A stretch of DNA of 64,000 bases from Chloracidobacterium sp. (GCA_016715795.1 JADJXP010000002.1:930001-994000), one strand, 5' to 3'; counted from the first letter of the stretch, positions 1 to 9,097 are shown. Notes: a model not told the origin generated them from the letters alone. A program made the numbers and translations.

Positions 1-169
1 GATGTCTCACCGTATCGTCAGATATTCCCAACGCCTCGCAAGCTTCCTTTTGCTTGACAGCGATAACAGAATTGAATGGATGGAAATGATCTTCCAGTTT
101 TTCATCTAACAACGCCCCCAGAGTCTCAACGAGTTCTTCCTTCGGGATTAGAATAAATTTGTCATCCAT
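1..169 (-). CDS. Helix-turn-helix (excisionase/MerR-like) DNA-binding protein, 3' part outside window
   Basis: The gene runs leftward off the window edge; about 56 codons are visible. It starts at the ATG at 169-167, preceded on the minus strand by AAAGGAGC at good spacing. After an acidic N-terminal stretch (MDDKFILIPKEELVETLGA) comes a helix-turn-helix typical of short excisionase-type DNA-binding proteins (motif KEACEALGISDDTVRH). Such proteins in mobile elements act as recombination directionality factors or small regulators. Its upstream DNA carries the repeat pair at 288-336 that also occurs before both ssb genes, so it probably belongs to the same replication/maintenance programme. The exact role is unknown because the rest of the gene is missing. 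Confidence 0.7.
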   Translation of the reverse strand, partial: MDDKFILIPKEELVETLGALLDEKLEDHFHPFNSVIAVKQKEACEALGISDDTVRH

Positions 170-287
170 GTGTTTTGCTCCTTTGGAATTTCAAAGTGCA
201 AAACGCGTGCCTCGGCATAGATCACTCTCGGATGCCTGTAAATACGAGACCTCTACAAATAACAGTGGATAGTTTTAGGTTTTAGCT

Positions 288-336
288 GGAGCATTTTTGC
301 ACCACTTTTCTTTCAAATGGTGCATTTTTCATCCAT
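288..336. promoter_or_regulatory. Inverted pair of the 21-bp TGGTGCA repeat upstream of the HTH gene
   Basis: Two copies of a motif face each other: GGAGCATTTTTGCACCAC, an 11-nt spacer, then ATGGTGCATTTTTCATCCAT. The same word (GTGGTGCAWAAATCATCCA) is found at 7940-8000 and 10930-10992. The pair lies between the end of the CHAT operon and the HTH gene start. It is probably an operator or iteron-like protein-binding site; the binding protein is not known. The rest of 170-375 holds no gene that I can support. Confidence 0.55.
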
Positions 337-375
337 AGAGAATAATTTTCGCCGATGAATGGATTTTGCTCCGAT

Positions 376-2934
376 TTACCGAAAGTCACCGAGAAGCGTA
401 AAGCTTGCCCAATAGTATGGTTCGTAGGTTTCCGATGATTTGTCACGGATCATCGAGATTGCTGCGTTTTGAAGAGCTCGTGCTGCCGGGATTCCTTTTT
501 GGTATTCCTTGTAGAAGTTTTGTGCAAACAATCCGGTTGATCGGTCGTTGGCTTCCCATTGAGATGAAATTACCGTAGTGCTTCCTGAGCCTAGTAAAGC
601 CCAGCCGATGCTGACAACGCCTTCGCCGTTAAGCACATTGTTTGTGTCACACGAGGCTATGAAGGCAAGGCTTTGGGGTTTGAGATGAATTTTCAGCAGG
701 TTGTTGACCGTTATTCGGCCGTTATGATTTCTCGATGGTTTGAATCCAAGAAAAGAATCCAGCGGTTCTTCGCGATCGGCCTGAGCGTGCATCGCGAAAT
801 GCAGAATATCGACCCCATTAGATAAATTGACGAACTGCAGCGAGGTGGCTCCGATTATTGGCTGGACTCCTAGAAGTTTCCCAACTGCCGCAGCTTCCTG
901 GTTTACAAATCGAAGCGAACGGTTCTCAAATGTATTGTTAGCAAAAACTTGTGCGGCTTTTCTGAACGGAGCCTTTTTCTTAAGTGATTCAAGCAGCAAA
1001 GAGACCGAAGGCGAGTAGCTGACCATTTTCTTTTCGATCAAGTACGACTCACCGTCAGGGCTTAAAGCATGGAATGGGATCTTCCAGAGCGACTTGTCCG
1101 GAACGAACACTATATGGGAAGCACTGAGCGATAAAGGTTCTATTAGAAAATCGTAAATCTCCTTTCCGTCATTCTTGAAGAAAATCCGATTCATGATCTT
1201 GTTTCGGACACTATTCGCCATTGCAACGACTTCCGCCTCAGAGATACCCAGTCTGACACGACGAATGGGCTTATGTTTTTCAAGCACGTGAGCCGCAAGC
1301 TTGCCATCAAGCGAAAAAAAATATGACACGATTGCCGTGTCATCAAGGCCCTGTATATTGTCCAACTGCAATGACTTTGCCGCAGGGGTCGAGTTCTGTG
1401 GAATTGCGTTTGTTATGTTTGCTTCAAAATCGTCCAATGCGCTCGTGTCGTCGCCATTGAGAAATCCTGACGAGAGATCATTTGCTCTTTTTCTAATACC
1501 CGGAGAAATATCTGAAGATTGTTTTAGCGGCGAGAAGTTGATGCGGTCACTCAGGACCCTTGCCTTGAGGTAATCGACGGTTTCAAATGACCTGCTAAGA
1601 TCACGGGCATCAGCCTCGACCTCCGCAATCAATCTATAAACCGAGTGGAAGGTTTCAAGCATCGAGAGCGATAACGGTGCGTCGTCAGTCGGCCTTGCCT
1701 CGGTTACGATCGCCTCGGCCTTCCGCAGGGCCTTCAAAGCTGACTCTTTGTTGCCCAGCCCCCAATGTCCCCTAGCGAGCAATAGATACAAATGCGGAAG
1801 GTTCTCACGAAAGTTCTCCTTTTCCGCAAGGCGCAAAAGTACTTCGCTCAACTCGATAAGCTTTCCCCAATTGCGTTTCCGCTCCGCAATGGTGGCTTTC
1901 CAATAAGGAACCACGAAATCGGAGGAAGACTTCATTGTTTCGAGCCGAGAGAAGTGTTTTTCTGATTCACGAGCATTGTCTTGCAAAGCGTTTAAGATTG
2001 CATGACCGAGCGTAACCTCGTATTCGAAGCTCTTACTTTTATCGAGTACCGCAAGGGTCCTTACATGGTTTTCAGCGGTCGTAAGATCGTTTTGATAAAG
2101 TGCGTTAAGGAGCAATGTGGAAAGAAAAATAGAACTTTGAGTATCATCTTTTGCCGATAATGCCAGATTCAACCCTTTTTCATACATTGTCTTTGCCCGC
2201 TGTTCCTGGCCGGCCGCGCTCAGTAGATTCCCGTATTCATAGAGGGCCTGGCGATAACAGAATTTGAATTCCGAATTCTGACTCGCGTCAACCAACTTCT
2301 GTGAGTAGGAAATTGCTTTGCCATAATTAAATTTGGATTGCCAGGCCAGACTTAGAAACCGCAGCATCTCAAGATGAAGAGACGACCTCCGAACCGTATT
2401 TGATACCGCCTCCGCTTTTTCCAGCCAGACAATCGCTGAGATATCATATCCGCTCGAAAAAAGTATCCGGCCGTTACTGACATAGTATTCAAGTTCGACC
2501 ATGCGGTTCTGGGGAGCAAGGGCAAAAGCATCGCGGGAGCGAGAAGATGCAGATCGGAAGTCTTCTTTTGCTCTGAAAAGATGTGCCTGTGCAAAAAGCA
2601 AAGAAGCAAGAAGTTTCTTGTCTGCCTTCACTCTTTCGGCATCAGCCAAAGCCTGGACCAACACCTGTTCGGCCTCGTCGTACTTTTCAAGTTGTATCAA
2701 GGCTTTGGAAGCATATAGCCCGCTAACCGCGGCATCCGCGAATTTGCCGAGCTTACGAGCGTTTGTAATTTCAGCGGGAGCGCTTTCTATAACAGCTTTA
2801 AAGCTTCCTTCCTCGAAGAGAGAACGAAGATCGGTCGTGGCCGCAAAACCATAAATTGACGCAAGCGCAGTCAGCAAGCCGAAGACTGCGAGCCGGGCTG
2901 TTGCCGCGCCTGCGTTCTTACAGAGGTCATTCAT
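376..2934 (-). CDS. Exported TPR-repeat protein with C-terminal CHAT (caspase-like) domain
   Basis: This 852-residue protein has an N-terminal hydrophobic export signal (AVFGLLTALASIYGFAA), a long helical TPR-type region (about 50-480), then a C-terminal CHAT domain (about 580-852). CHAT domains are caspase-HetF-type cysteine proteases. The expected catalytic pair is visible: His in HFAMHA (about residue 716) and Cys in IASCDTN (about residue 762), and the family's final WASFTLLG motif is present. It is the last gene of a leftward operon encoding a sigma factor, anti-sigma factor, S9 peptidase and small secreted protein, so it is probably made on an extracytoplasmic cue and works in the periplasm or at the surface. 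The substrate is unknown. Family assignment is firm; the role is inference. Confidence 0.85.
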   Translation of the reverse strand: MNDLCKNAGAATARLAVFGLLTALASIYGFAATTDLRSLFEEGSFKAVIESAPAEITNARKLGKFADAAVSGLYASKALIQLEKYDEAEQVLVQALADAERVKADKKLLASLLFAQAHLFRAKEDFRSASSRSRDAFALAPQNRMVELEYYVSNGRILFSSGYDISAIVWLEKAEAVSNTVRRSSLHLEMLRFLSLAWQSKFNYGKAISYSQKLVDASQNSEFKFCYRQALYEYGNLLSAAGQEQRAKTMYEKGLNLALSAKDDTQSSIFLSTLLLNALYQNDLTTAENHVRTLAVLDKSKSFEYEVTLGHAILNALQDNARESEKHFSRLETMKSSSDFVVPYWKATIAERKRNWGKLIELSEVLLRLAEKENFRENLPHLYLLLARGHWGLGNKESALKALRKAEAIVTEARPTDDAPLSLSMLETFHSVYRLIAEVEADARDLSRSFETVDYLKARVLSDRINFSPLKQSSDISPGIRKRANDLSSGFLNGDDTSALDDFEANITNAIPQNSTPAAKSLQLDNIQGLDDTAIVSYFFSLDGKLAAHVLEKHKPIRRVRLGISEAEVVAMANSVRNKIMNRIFFKNDGKEIYDFLIEPLSLSASHIVFVPDKSLWKIPFHALSPDGESYLIEKKMVSYSPSVSLLLESLKKKAPFRKAAQVFANNTFENRSLRFVNQEAAAVGKLLGVQPIIGATSLQFVNLSNGVDILHFAMHAQADREEPLDSFLGFKPSRNHNGRITVNNLLKIHLKPQSLAFIASCDTNNVLNGEGVVSIGWALLGSGSTTVISSQWEANDRSTGLFAQNFYKEYQKGIPAARALQNAAISMIRDKSSETYEPYYWASFTLLGDFR

Positions 2935-2951
2935 TCTTCACTCCGACAATA

Positions 2952-3191
2952 TTATTCCTCACGTGGACGACAATTGCCGTTTTCATCGATCACGCCATTT
3001 GGCCTGCATGTCGTGCATAGTCTCGGCGGGCAATCGTCATCACGAAGCATTAGAAGTACTTCTTCGACCAGATCCGAGAAGATGCTTGTGACCGTTGCGG
3101 TGCCCGCGAGGATACTGGTGTTGGCAAGGATGTTGCCGGCCAGCAGCGTCGTAAGCAGCAATGTGCATATGGTTGTTCTTAGTTTTCTCAT
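2952..3191 (-). CDS. Small exported cysteine-rich protein
   Basis: This 79-residue protein has a signal peptide (TTICTLLLTTLLAGNILA) and an acidic, Cys-rich tail (DDDCPPRLCTTCRPNG... NCRP). Four or five cysteines within about 25 residues suggest disulfides or metal binding after export. The ATG overlaps the TAA stop of the preceding peptidase gene (TAATG), and the CHAT gene follows after 17 nt, so it is translationally coupled in the sigma-factor operon. I recognise no family. Confidence 0.6.
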   Translation of the reverse strand: MRKLRTTICTLLLTTLLAGNILANTSILAGTATVTSIFSDLVEEVLLMLRDDDCPPRLCTTCRPNGVIDENGNCRPREE

Positions 3192-5122
3192 TACTTTTTA
3201 CTCCCTATTTGTTTTTTCAAAAACTCATACATCGCGGCAGTCACGTAACGGCCTCCAACGCCGTGTCCCGCTTCGTTAGCGAATATGAACCACACCTCGG
3301 CCCCGGTGTTCTTGATCTGATCCTTGAGACCGAGCACGTCCCGTTCAGGGACTCTCTGATCGAGCTTTCCTCGCGTTAGAAACAACGGCGTATTATTCCA
3401 TTGTTTTGTGTTATTGAGCGGAGAAAGTTCGTCGAGCTTTTTCATTAATTCCTCGTTTTTAGGATCTCCATATTCCGTGATGGAGAATTCATCTATAAAA
3501 CTCTGGGACAGATATCCCCGGACTGAAACCAAAGGATATTCGGCAAGCACGGCCTTAATTCTATGGGGCTCCTGAAGCGCCGTCGCTAGGGCAATCAGGC
3601 CGCCATAACTCTCCCCACGTATATAGATCCGTGATGCATCCAATCCCGGCTGTTTCTCGATCCAATCAATCAATGTGCGGATATCTTTCACGGCATCTCC
3701 GCGCTTTGCCCCGTTATCGGCGTCCATGTACTCGATCCCGAATCCGGATGAGCCGCGAATATTTGTGTGAATTGTTGTGATGCCTAGATAGGCAGCAAGG
3801 CGTATGTCAGAGGTGTTGAATGTCGGTCGATCAATTATCTGCGGTCCACCGTGAATGTAGATCACAACAGGTGATTTGCCTTGTGCCGCCTTTGGTTTGA
3901 TCACATAACCTGAAATGGTCTTGCTGTCGAAGGATTTCCATTTGATCACTTCGGGGGGATGCACGGCATTCTCGATTTGAGGCGGAACCCGCTCTTTTGT
4001 CCAGGACGTGTGCTTCTTCTTGGAGAAATCAAAAGACTCGACCGAGGCAGGCTTTCCGACATTTTCAATTGTGTAAACCACTTCCTGGTTTGACAGCCAT
4101 CGTGTTCCCCAGATCACAAATGAACCGTGTACAAAGGACGAGGCTAAATCTACCAACCGATCATGTTTCAATTTGGCGATTTTCAGTGTGTCGATCCCGT
4201 CTTTGGCCTCTTGTATCAGAAATGACTTCCCATCGGGGGATACCTTAACATCCTGAAGATTTGCCGTGCCTTCCGGCAACGAGATGCGGTTTTTTCGATC
4301 GGTCTTGATGTCTAACGAAAGCAGGCAACGCTCCTGACCGCATTCATCCGAACCCTCCGAGAGCCAAAAGACTCGGCCTTGTGCAAAAAAGCCTTTGTTT
4401 GAGTTTCCTTTTTCCTCTATCGGAATTATCTTTTTGGTCGTGGTGTCATACAGATACAAGCTCTGATTGCTTGAGGCCTTCCAGTATTTGAGCAGGACCT
4501 TGTCTTGATCCACATCGAGAACATTCCAAATCCCCTTCAGGTCCGTCAGAAAGCAAGAGATCGACACAAGATCGTGCCTGCACAACTTTGTCGTCTTAGC
4601 GTCGAAGTCAACCTGAGTGTAATAGATGCTCTTACCGTCTCTTGACCAGATAAATGATTCGACGGACTCGTCCTTGCCGGAAAAGGAAGATAATTTCTTG
4701 ATTTCCTTGCCGGTCCATAGATATAGCTCATAGTTGTCCTCGTCGGCTTTGTCATCGGTGAATGCAAAGGTGTCGTTAGTTGGATTCCCTCTGACGGTGC
4801 TCGGAACTCTATTGTCAATAATGACCTCCGGCTTTGCCATCGGCGACGCGACGCGGTAAATGAATGACTTTTCATCGGTAAGGAGTATCGACCGGGAATT
4901 CCTCTCAGCATCCCAAATAAGGTTATTCCTGATCTGAGACGGATCGAAGAAAAGCTTTTCGACTTCATCCTTCTTTATTGGAGGTATTCCTTCAACCTTC
5001 ATATTGGCCGGTACGGGAAAATCATCAGAAGTTGATTGTCCAAAGATCGAGACTGAGCCCAATACGACGAGGATGACCAGTACGAAATAGTAAATTAGAT
5101 TGTGTGCTAATAAGTTCTTCAT
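3191..5122 (-). CDS. S9 family prolyl oligopeptidase-like serine peptidase, exported
   Basis: This protein of about 643 residues has an N-terminal hydrophobic signal (YYFVLVILVVLGSVSIFG), a beta-propeller-like region with repeated WSRDGKSIYY/SPDGKSFLI blades, and a C-terminal alpha/beta hydrolase domain. The catalytic triad is visible: Ser in GESYGG (about 505), Asp in GKLDQRVP (about 588), His in NEAGHGV (about 620). It matches dipeptidyl-aminopeptidase/acylaminoacyl-peptidase members of S9. I chose the ATG at 5122 rather than one six codons upstream because it overlaps the anti-sigma stop (TGATG) and has GGAG about 9 nt before it. It probably cleaves peptides in the periplasm; its link to the CHAT protein is inferred only from the shared operon. 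Confidence 0.85.
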   Translation of the reverse strand: MKNLLAHNLIYYFVLVILVVLGSVSIFGQSTSDDFPVPANMKVEGIPPIKKDEVEKLFFDPSQIRNNLIWDAERNSRSILLTDEKSFIYRVASPMAKPEVIIDNRVPSTVRGNPTNDTFAFTDDKADEDNYELYLWTGKEIKKLSSFSGKDESVESFIWSRDGKSIYYTQVDFDAKTTKLCRHDLVSISCFLTDLKGIWNVLDVDQDKVLLKYWKASSNQSLYLYDTTTKKIIPIEEKGNSNKGFFAQGRVFWLSEGSDECGQERCLLSLDIKTDRKNRISLPEGTANLQDVKVSPDGKSFLIQEAKDGIDTLKIAKLKHDRLVDLASSFVHGSFVIWGTRWLSNQEVVYTIENVGKPASVESFDFSKKKHTSWTKERVPPQIENAVHPPEVIKWKSFDSKTISGYVIKPKAAQGKSPVVIYIHGGPQIIDRPTFNTSDIRLAAYLGITTIHTNIRGSSGFGIEYMDADNGAKRGDAVKDIRTLIDWIEKQPGLDASRIYIRGESYGGLIALATALQEPHRIKAVLAEYPLVSVRGYLSQSFIDEFSITEYGDPKNEELMKKLDELSPLNNTKQWNNTPLFLTRGKLDQRVPERDVLGLKDQIKNTGAEVWFIFANEAGHGVGGRYVTAAMYEFLKKQIGSKK

Positions 5123-6060
5123 CAATTTTTCTCCGTACACCTTAGGTTCGGCGAACCCCGCTTCTGAAGCCGAAGCTTTCTTTTATCACTATTAATTTCA
5201 CCGCTGTCGTTCAGCGAGAAACGCTGCGATCCACCTGAGATGGTTTCGCCCGATTGAAGAGTCACGACAAGGCGCCATTTGTAAACCACATCTTGTTCAA
5301 AGCGGGCCTTCGAAACGTATGAGGTTTCGTTTTCAGTCTCGAAATGATCAACGAGCTTTTCGTTGAGATCTGAAATATAGATTGCGTACCGAGCGGCTTT
5401 CGGGACATTGCTCCATACCAACTTGACGCCATCATCGAATGCCACAGTGTCCAGACCGATCGAATCAATGGGGCCGCAGCGGACGTCGAGATTTCTTGTT
5501 TCAGAATTGACAGGTGCGTTCACTTTAGATTTTTGCGGCAGGCCGCTCCTCAGCACCGAGCTTTTGGTTGCCGCCCTCTGATTTGTTGATATTGGGGATC
5601 TGCTTGTTCCGCTAGGAGGAGACTTGCGAGTTGGCTGATCGGTTTCGTGCTTTAGTAGTGGTGGAACACCATCGTTTCTGTCCAACTCGCTACTATCGAT
5701 CGATGCAACCAAGTTGGCGTTCGTCGAATTGTTTGGGTTGGAGAGGAACCATATTGACAAGCCGCCTGTTACTGCAATGAACAGCAAGGCAACGAATGCT
5801 GGCCGAAGCATTGGACGGAAACTGCTCACGAACGAAATGAACTTATTTCCGAGGCTCTCGTCTGCGTCATCGGTGAACATGCTGTTGTCCCGTTCAATAA
5901 AAATGGAATCCAGAAATTCCTTTGATGTTGGCTTTGGCAAAAGCTCTCGGCAGCTGAGGCATTCCAAAAGGTGCCTCGATGTCAGACGCATGTCTTCTCT
6001 CGAAAGTGTCCCCTTTCGGAAATGTGCGATCTCTGAAATCTGTAAGTGCTCGCCGTTCAT
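5122..6060 (-). CDS. Putative membrane anti-sigma factor with zinc-finger-like N-terminus
   Basis: This 312-residue protein carries an N-terminal motif HLLECLSCREL (about residues 30-41) typical of zinc-binding anti-sigma domains (zf-HC2-like), a transmembrane segment (about 92-112, FVALLFIAVTGGLSIWF), a Ser/Pro/Thr-rich linker, and a C-terminal beta-rich extracytoplasmic domain (about 200-312). It overlaps the sigma gene by 4 nt (ATGA) and the peptidase gene by 3 nt. The usual role is to hold the cognate ECF sigma factor at the membrane until an envelope signal arrives. Assignment rests on the motif, topology and gene order. Confidence 0.75.
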   Translation of the reverse strand: MNGEHLQISEIAHFRKGTLSREDMRLTSRHLLECLSCRELLPKPTSKEFLDSIFIERDNSMFTDDADESLGNKFISFVSSFRPMLRPAFVALLFIAVTGGLSIWFLSNPNNSTNANLVASIDSSELDRNDGVPPLLKHETDQPTRKSPPSGTSRSPISTNQRAATKSSVLRSGLPQKSKVNAPVNSETRNLDVRCGPIDSIGLDTVAFDDGVKLVWSNVPKAARYAIYISDLNEKLVDHFETENETSYVSKARFEQDVVYKWRLVVTLQSGETISGGSQRFSLNDSGEINSDKRKLRLQKRGSPNLRCTEKN

Positions 6061-6770
6061 TTTCTCAGCCTTTCAAGCTTTTTCCTCGCATCGTATCTTG
6101 CCTTTTTAATATTTCGCACTTGTGCCCCATTATTTACGGGGCCACCGTTACCGTTTACCAGTCTCGCGATCTCAACATCGGTCAAGGGTATTTGCGGCGA
6201 TAACGCTCGCCACATCTCGATATCGAATGAGAGGGCCGAAGCGATCTGTTTCTCGTTTAATCCGAACTGCATCAGATAGATCAAAGTTTCCGCTGAATGC
6301 AAAAGTAATGCTCGCCGTTGATACACACTCAGTCTGCAAATTCCTTGCCATACTTCTCGAACAAGTTCTTTCATCTCAAGATCAGACTCGGCATCTTGTG
6401 CTTTGTCCTCAAACTCAGGAACAAACTCAAGTGGAACCTCGTGGATTCTGGACAATTTTGTCCTGGAGCGATTGATCTCGTTGTATGTGGATCTTGCCGT
6501 AAAAGAACGCCATTCATCCGGTGACATTCCGTTACTTCTTTCACGGAACTTTATGAGCCATTTCCAGAGCCGCAACGACGTATCCTGCTCAACATCCGGA
6601 ATATCGGCGTCCGGTAACGAGATTCTCTGTCCTCGTGTGATCAGCGTTATGAGATTGACGGCTTCGCGGATAAGTCCTTCGCTGGAGTGCTTGGGCTTAA
6701 CTTCAGCGTCCGGCGAAGGGGCATTGCCGGGGAATGGCTGTAGCTTTTGAAGAAACGACCTTTTCATCAC
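6057..6770 (-). CDS. RNA polymerase sigma factor, ECF-like
   Basis: This 237-residue protein has a sigma-70 region-2-like segment (DTSLRLWKWLIKFRER ... SFTARSTYNEINRSRTK) and a diverged C-terminal region-4-like part containing GLNEKQIASALS and a basic end (ARYDARKKLERLRK). It is longer and more diverged than classic ECF factors. It opens a leftward operon with an anti-sigma factor directly behind it (ATGA overlap), the standard pairing. It presumably directs transcription of its own operon. The upstream gap (6771-6966) contains the divergent start of the sigma-54 activator. Confidence 0.75.
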   Translation of the reverse strand: MMKRSFLQKLQPFPGNAPSPDAEVKPKHSSEGLIREAVNLITLITRGQRISLPDADIPDVEQDTSLRLWKWLIKFRERSNGMSPDEWRSFTARSTYNEINRSRTKLSRIHEVPLEFVPEFEDKAQDAESDLEMKELVREVWQGICRLSVYQRRALLLHSAETLIYLMQFGLNEKQIASALSFDIEMWRALSPQIPLTDVEIARLVNGNGGPVNNGAQVRNIKKARYDARKKLERLRK

Positions 6771-6966
6771 CTATTGGATATTCCGATATGCTTTTACGGC
6801 TTCGGAAAAGAAAATTGCTTCCAGCAAGTTGATGTTATGTAACCTTTTCGACTTCCAAAGGTTTTTACTAATACAGGTCAAATTCGGAGTGAAGCTTCAT
6901 TCCTAATTAGGAAACGAGTAGTCGAAAACTCCGGTGGGCGGTGAATCTGTAATACGCGTTTAATAA

Positions 6967-7932
6967 ATGTTATACACTTTCCAAAGTAATCATGTAAATA
7001 TCGAGCAACTTGCACGGTTCGATTTTCTTGACCTGTGTTTGCTAGGTGAAACAGGTACAGGCAAAACGCATACCGCAAAGGAGATACACGATCTAAGCCC
7101 GCGCAGGAAACATCCGTTTGTTTCAGTGAATTGCGCGGAATTGGCCGACTCGATCATTGAAAGTGAATTGTTTGGGCATGAGAAAGGATCGTTCACAGGG
7201 GCAACTGCGTTAAAGATCGGCAAGTTCGAGACTGCTGCCGGCGGCACATTGTTCCTCGATGAGATCGGCGAACTGGACAACGGCACACAGGCAAAGCTGC
7301 TTAAGGTCGTTGAAGAAAAGTCTATTACGAGAGTGGGCGGCAACCGTCCAAGACATATAGATGTCAGGATAATCTATGCCACCCATCGTGATCTGTCCGT
7401 GTTTCGCGAAGACTTCAGATACCGTATTACTTCGCATGTAATTCGCCTGATGCCTTTAAGGGAACGTACCGGAGAGATCGTCCCTCTGGCACAACAGTTT
7501 ATAAAGGATTTTTGTGCAAAATCCGGAGCCATCATAACTGCCTACAAGAAGGAATTGCGAGTACTCGAACGCTCCCCGTGGTTTGGAAATGTCCGAGAGC
7601 TACGGTCCTTTATTGATGAAGTTTGTCTTGAAGTTCTTTTTGAAGCTGATGAGCGAGGAAACTGGCTTCTTCCTATCCCGCTCACCGAGGGCATCATCCA
7701 GAAGCATCTCGAAGCCCCGACCGTCAACCAAACCAACTCGCATGAGAAGCCTAACGGCCATGGGCGATCTCTACCCGATGGCAAAAAGCTTGAAGACTAT
7801 CTTGCCATGATTGAAACCGATCTTCTGAAAAATGCCATGGCGGTCCACAACAATAACCGAACTAGGGCCGCGAGGGATCTTGGAATTAGTCGATCCGGTC
7901 TAATCAAAAAGCTCAAGCGAATCGCCCATTGA
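6967..7932 (+). CDS. Sigma-54-dependent transcriptional activator lacking a sensory domain
   Basis: This 321-residue protein is almost entirely an AAA+ enhancer-binding-protein core plus a Fis-type HTH. Walker A is GETGTGKT (about residues 24-31), the sigma-54 contact loop is GSFTGA instead of the usual GAFTGA, Walker B is LFLDEIGEL, and the sensor/arginine-finger region is DFRYRI. The C-terminal HTH is NRTRAARDLGISRSGLIKKLKR. Only about 20 residues precede the ATPase, so no receiver, GAF or PAS domain controls it; two in-frame stops immediately upstream of the ATG exclude a longer start. It may be constitutively active, controlled by level or by a partner, like PspF. The neighbouring repeat region and ssb gene make plasmid-maintenance genes possible targets. 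Confidence 0.85.
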   Translation: MLYTFQSNHVNIEQLARFDFLDLCLLGETGTGKTHTAKEIHDLSPRRKHPFVSVNCAELADSIIESELFGHEKGSFTGATALKIGKFETAAGGTLFLDEIGELDNGTQAKLLKVVEEKSITRVGGNRPRHIDVRIIYATHRDLSVFREDFRYRITSHVIRLMPLRERTGEIVPLAQQFIKDFCAKSGAIITAYKKELRVLERSPWFGNVRELRSFIDEVCLEVLFEADERGNWLLPIPLTEGIIQKHLEAPTVNQTNSHEKPNGHGRSLPDGKKLEDYLAMIETDLLKNAMAVHNNNRTRAARDLGISRSGLIKKLKRIAH

Positions 7933-7939
7933 TCTCAAA

Positions 7940-8000
7940 GTGGTGCAAAAATCATCCACTTTGGCGAAAAAATGCACCAGAGTGGTGCTTTTTTTCGCCA
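7940..8000. promoter_or_regulatory. TGGTGCA repeat plus 39-bp near-perfect palindrome before ssb
   Basis: One direct copy of the repeat (7940-7959) is followed by a palindrome at 7962-8000 with 18-bp arms (TGGCGAAAAAATGCACCA and its complement, one mismatch) around GAG. The palindrome contains two opposing TGGTGCA words and a T-run, so it could serve both as terminator of the sigma-54 activator gene and as an operator. Nothing else recognisable fills 8001-8244 apart from the AAGGAG ribosome-binding site of ssb at about 8231. Confidence 0.6.
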
Positions 8001-8244
8001 CGTTGCCCAAATACATCTACTAAACCAGCCAAGCTACAGTCTTCACCATTCGGAAGACTCGACGCCGATTTCGAACATTTTATCTTGAAAGCTACCCCAA
8101 AGTTCTGTTTTCGGGTGGATAACTCCAAAAAATTGTGAGCTAAGAAACAAAAAAAATAAAAGCGGCTGATAGAACGTGAATTCATCAAGGCTTTCATGCA
8201 TTGGTGAATGGATCACAGATTTTAACCATAAAGGAGAAAACACA

Positions 8245-8655
8245 ATGTCAGCAAGCATTACCTTAATTGGAAATCTCGGCAAAGCGCCAGAAACCAGAAC
8301 AACAGACAAAGGAACGTTCATCGCCAGCTTCTCAATGGCGTCCAATACCGTTCGCAAGACAAACGACGGGCCGGTCGAAAAGACGAATTGGTTTCGTGTG
8401 ATTGCGTTCGGCAAACAGGCCCAGACTCTCGCACAATTTGTCGATAAGGGGACCCGGCTCTGTGTCGTGGGGACGCTTTCTTTCAACCCCTGGCTCGACC
8501 GAAACGGCACCCCGCAGGCCGGAGCGGACATTGTTCTTCAGGAATTTCAATTTCTTCCCAGAGCACGGAGGGCGGAAAGCGGGTCAGAAGACTCCGGTGG
8601 TCCCATTCCGGCGTCCGTTGTCAGCGAAGTTTCGAATCAGGTAGCCGCCTTTTAG
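8245..8655 (+). CDS. ssb: Single-stranded DNA-binding protein (copy 1)
   Basis: This 136-residue OB-fold SSB starts MSASITLIGNLGKAPETR and contains the family landmarks NTVRK, KTNWFRVIAFGKQAQTLAQFV, KGTRLCVVGTLSFNPW and the ADIVLQEFQFL strand. A strong AAGGAG precedes the ATG at 8245, so I reject an upstream start at 8176. The C-terminal tail ends QVAAF and lacks the acidic DDDIPF-type tip of chromosomal SSB, as is common for plasmid or phage versions. It coats ssDNA in replication or conjugative transfer. Its upstream region carries the 21-bp repeat, as does that of copy 2. Confidence 0.9.
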   Translation: MSASITLIGNLGKAPETRTTDKGTFIASFSMASNTVRKTNDGPVEKTNWFRVIAFGKQAQTLAQFVDKGTRLCVVGTLSFNPWLDRNGTPQAGADIVLQEFQFLPRARRAESGSEDSGGPIPASVVSEVSNQVAAF

Positions 8656-8677
8656 TTTCCACTCTTTTGGAGGCCTT

Positions 8678-9067
8678 GTGATCCAACGATTGAAATACAT
8701 CACTCGCGAATATGTGAAGACAAATCCGAACAAGCTGTTTTTGTTTGGTGACAACCTCGAACACCGAGGTTTCGGCGGTCAGGCAGCTGCCATGCGCGGT
8801 GAGCCAAATGCTGTCGGTATTCCCACCAAGAAAAAGCCGAGCAGGGAGGAGTCTGCGTTCTTCACCGACGATGAATTTGAGATCAACAAGTCCGCGATCG
8901 AAGCCGCGTTGTCTCCGGTATTCATCGCTGTGAGCGATAACAATATCACTGTTGTCATTCCGGCAGATGGTCTCGGAACCGGACGTGCCGAACTTGATAG
9001 AAGGGCTCCGCAGACTTTCGCATATCTTCAACTTCGGCTAGCCGATCTGGAAGCCTCCATTGGCTAG
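8678..9067 (+). CDS. Small plasmid/phage-type protein of the 'FGDN...GGQA...RGEPNAVGIPTK' family
   Basis: This 129-residue protein starts at GTG 8678 behind a GGAGG. The block LFLFGDNLEHRGFGGQAAAM followed by RGEPNAVGIPTKKKP is a strongly conserved signature that I associate with small uncharacterised phage and plasmid proteins. The Gly-rich loop and the later VVIPADGLGTG strand-loop recall nucleotide- or ADP-ribose-binding macro-type folds, but that is inference from pattern only. It sits 22 nt after ssb, probably co-transcribed. Confidence 0.65.
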   Translation: MIQRLKYITREYVKTNPNKLFLFGDNLEHRGFGGQAAAMRGEPNAVGIPTKKKPSREESAFFTDDEFEINKSAIEAALSPVFIAVSDNNITVVIPADGLGTGRAELDRRAPQTFAYLQLRLADLEASIG

Positions 9068-9097
9068 TTCTTCCGTTCTACCCGACAAGCCTTTATT

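Noticed and set aside
7929..8138. A 69-codon rightward frame after the sigma-54 activator
   Set aside because: It runs through the repeat and the 39-bp palindrome and lacks a ribosome-binding site.
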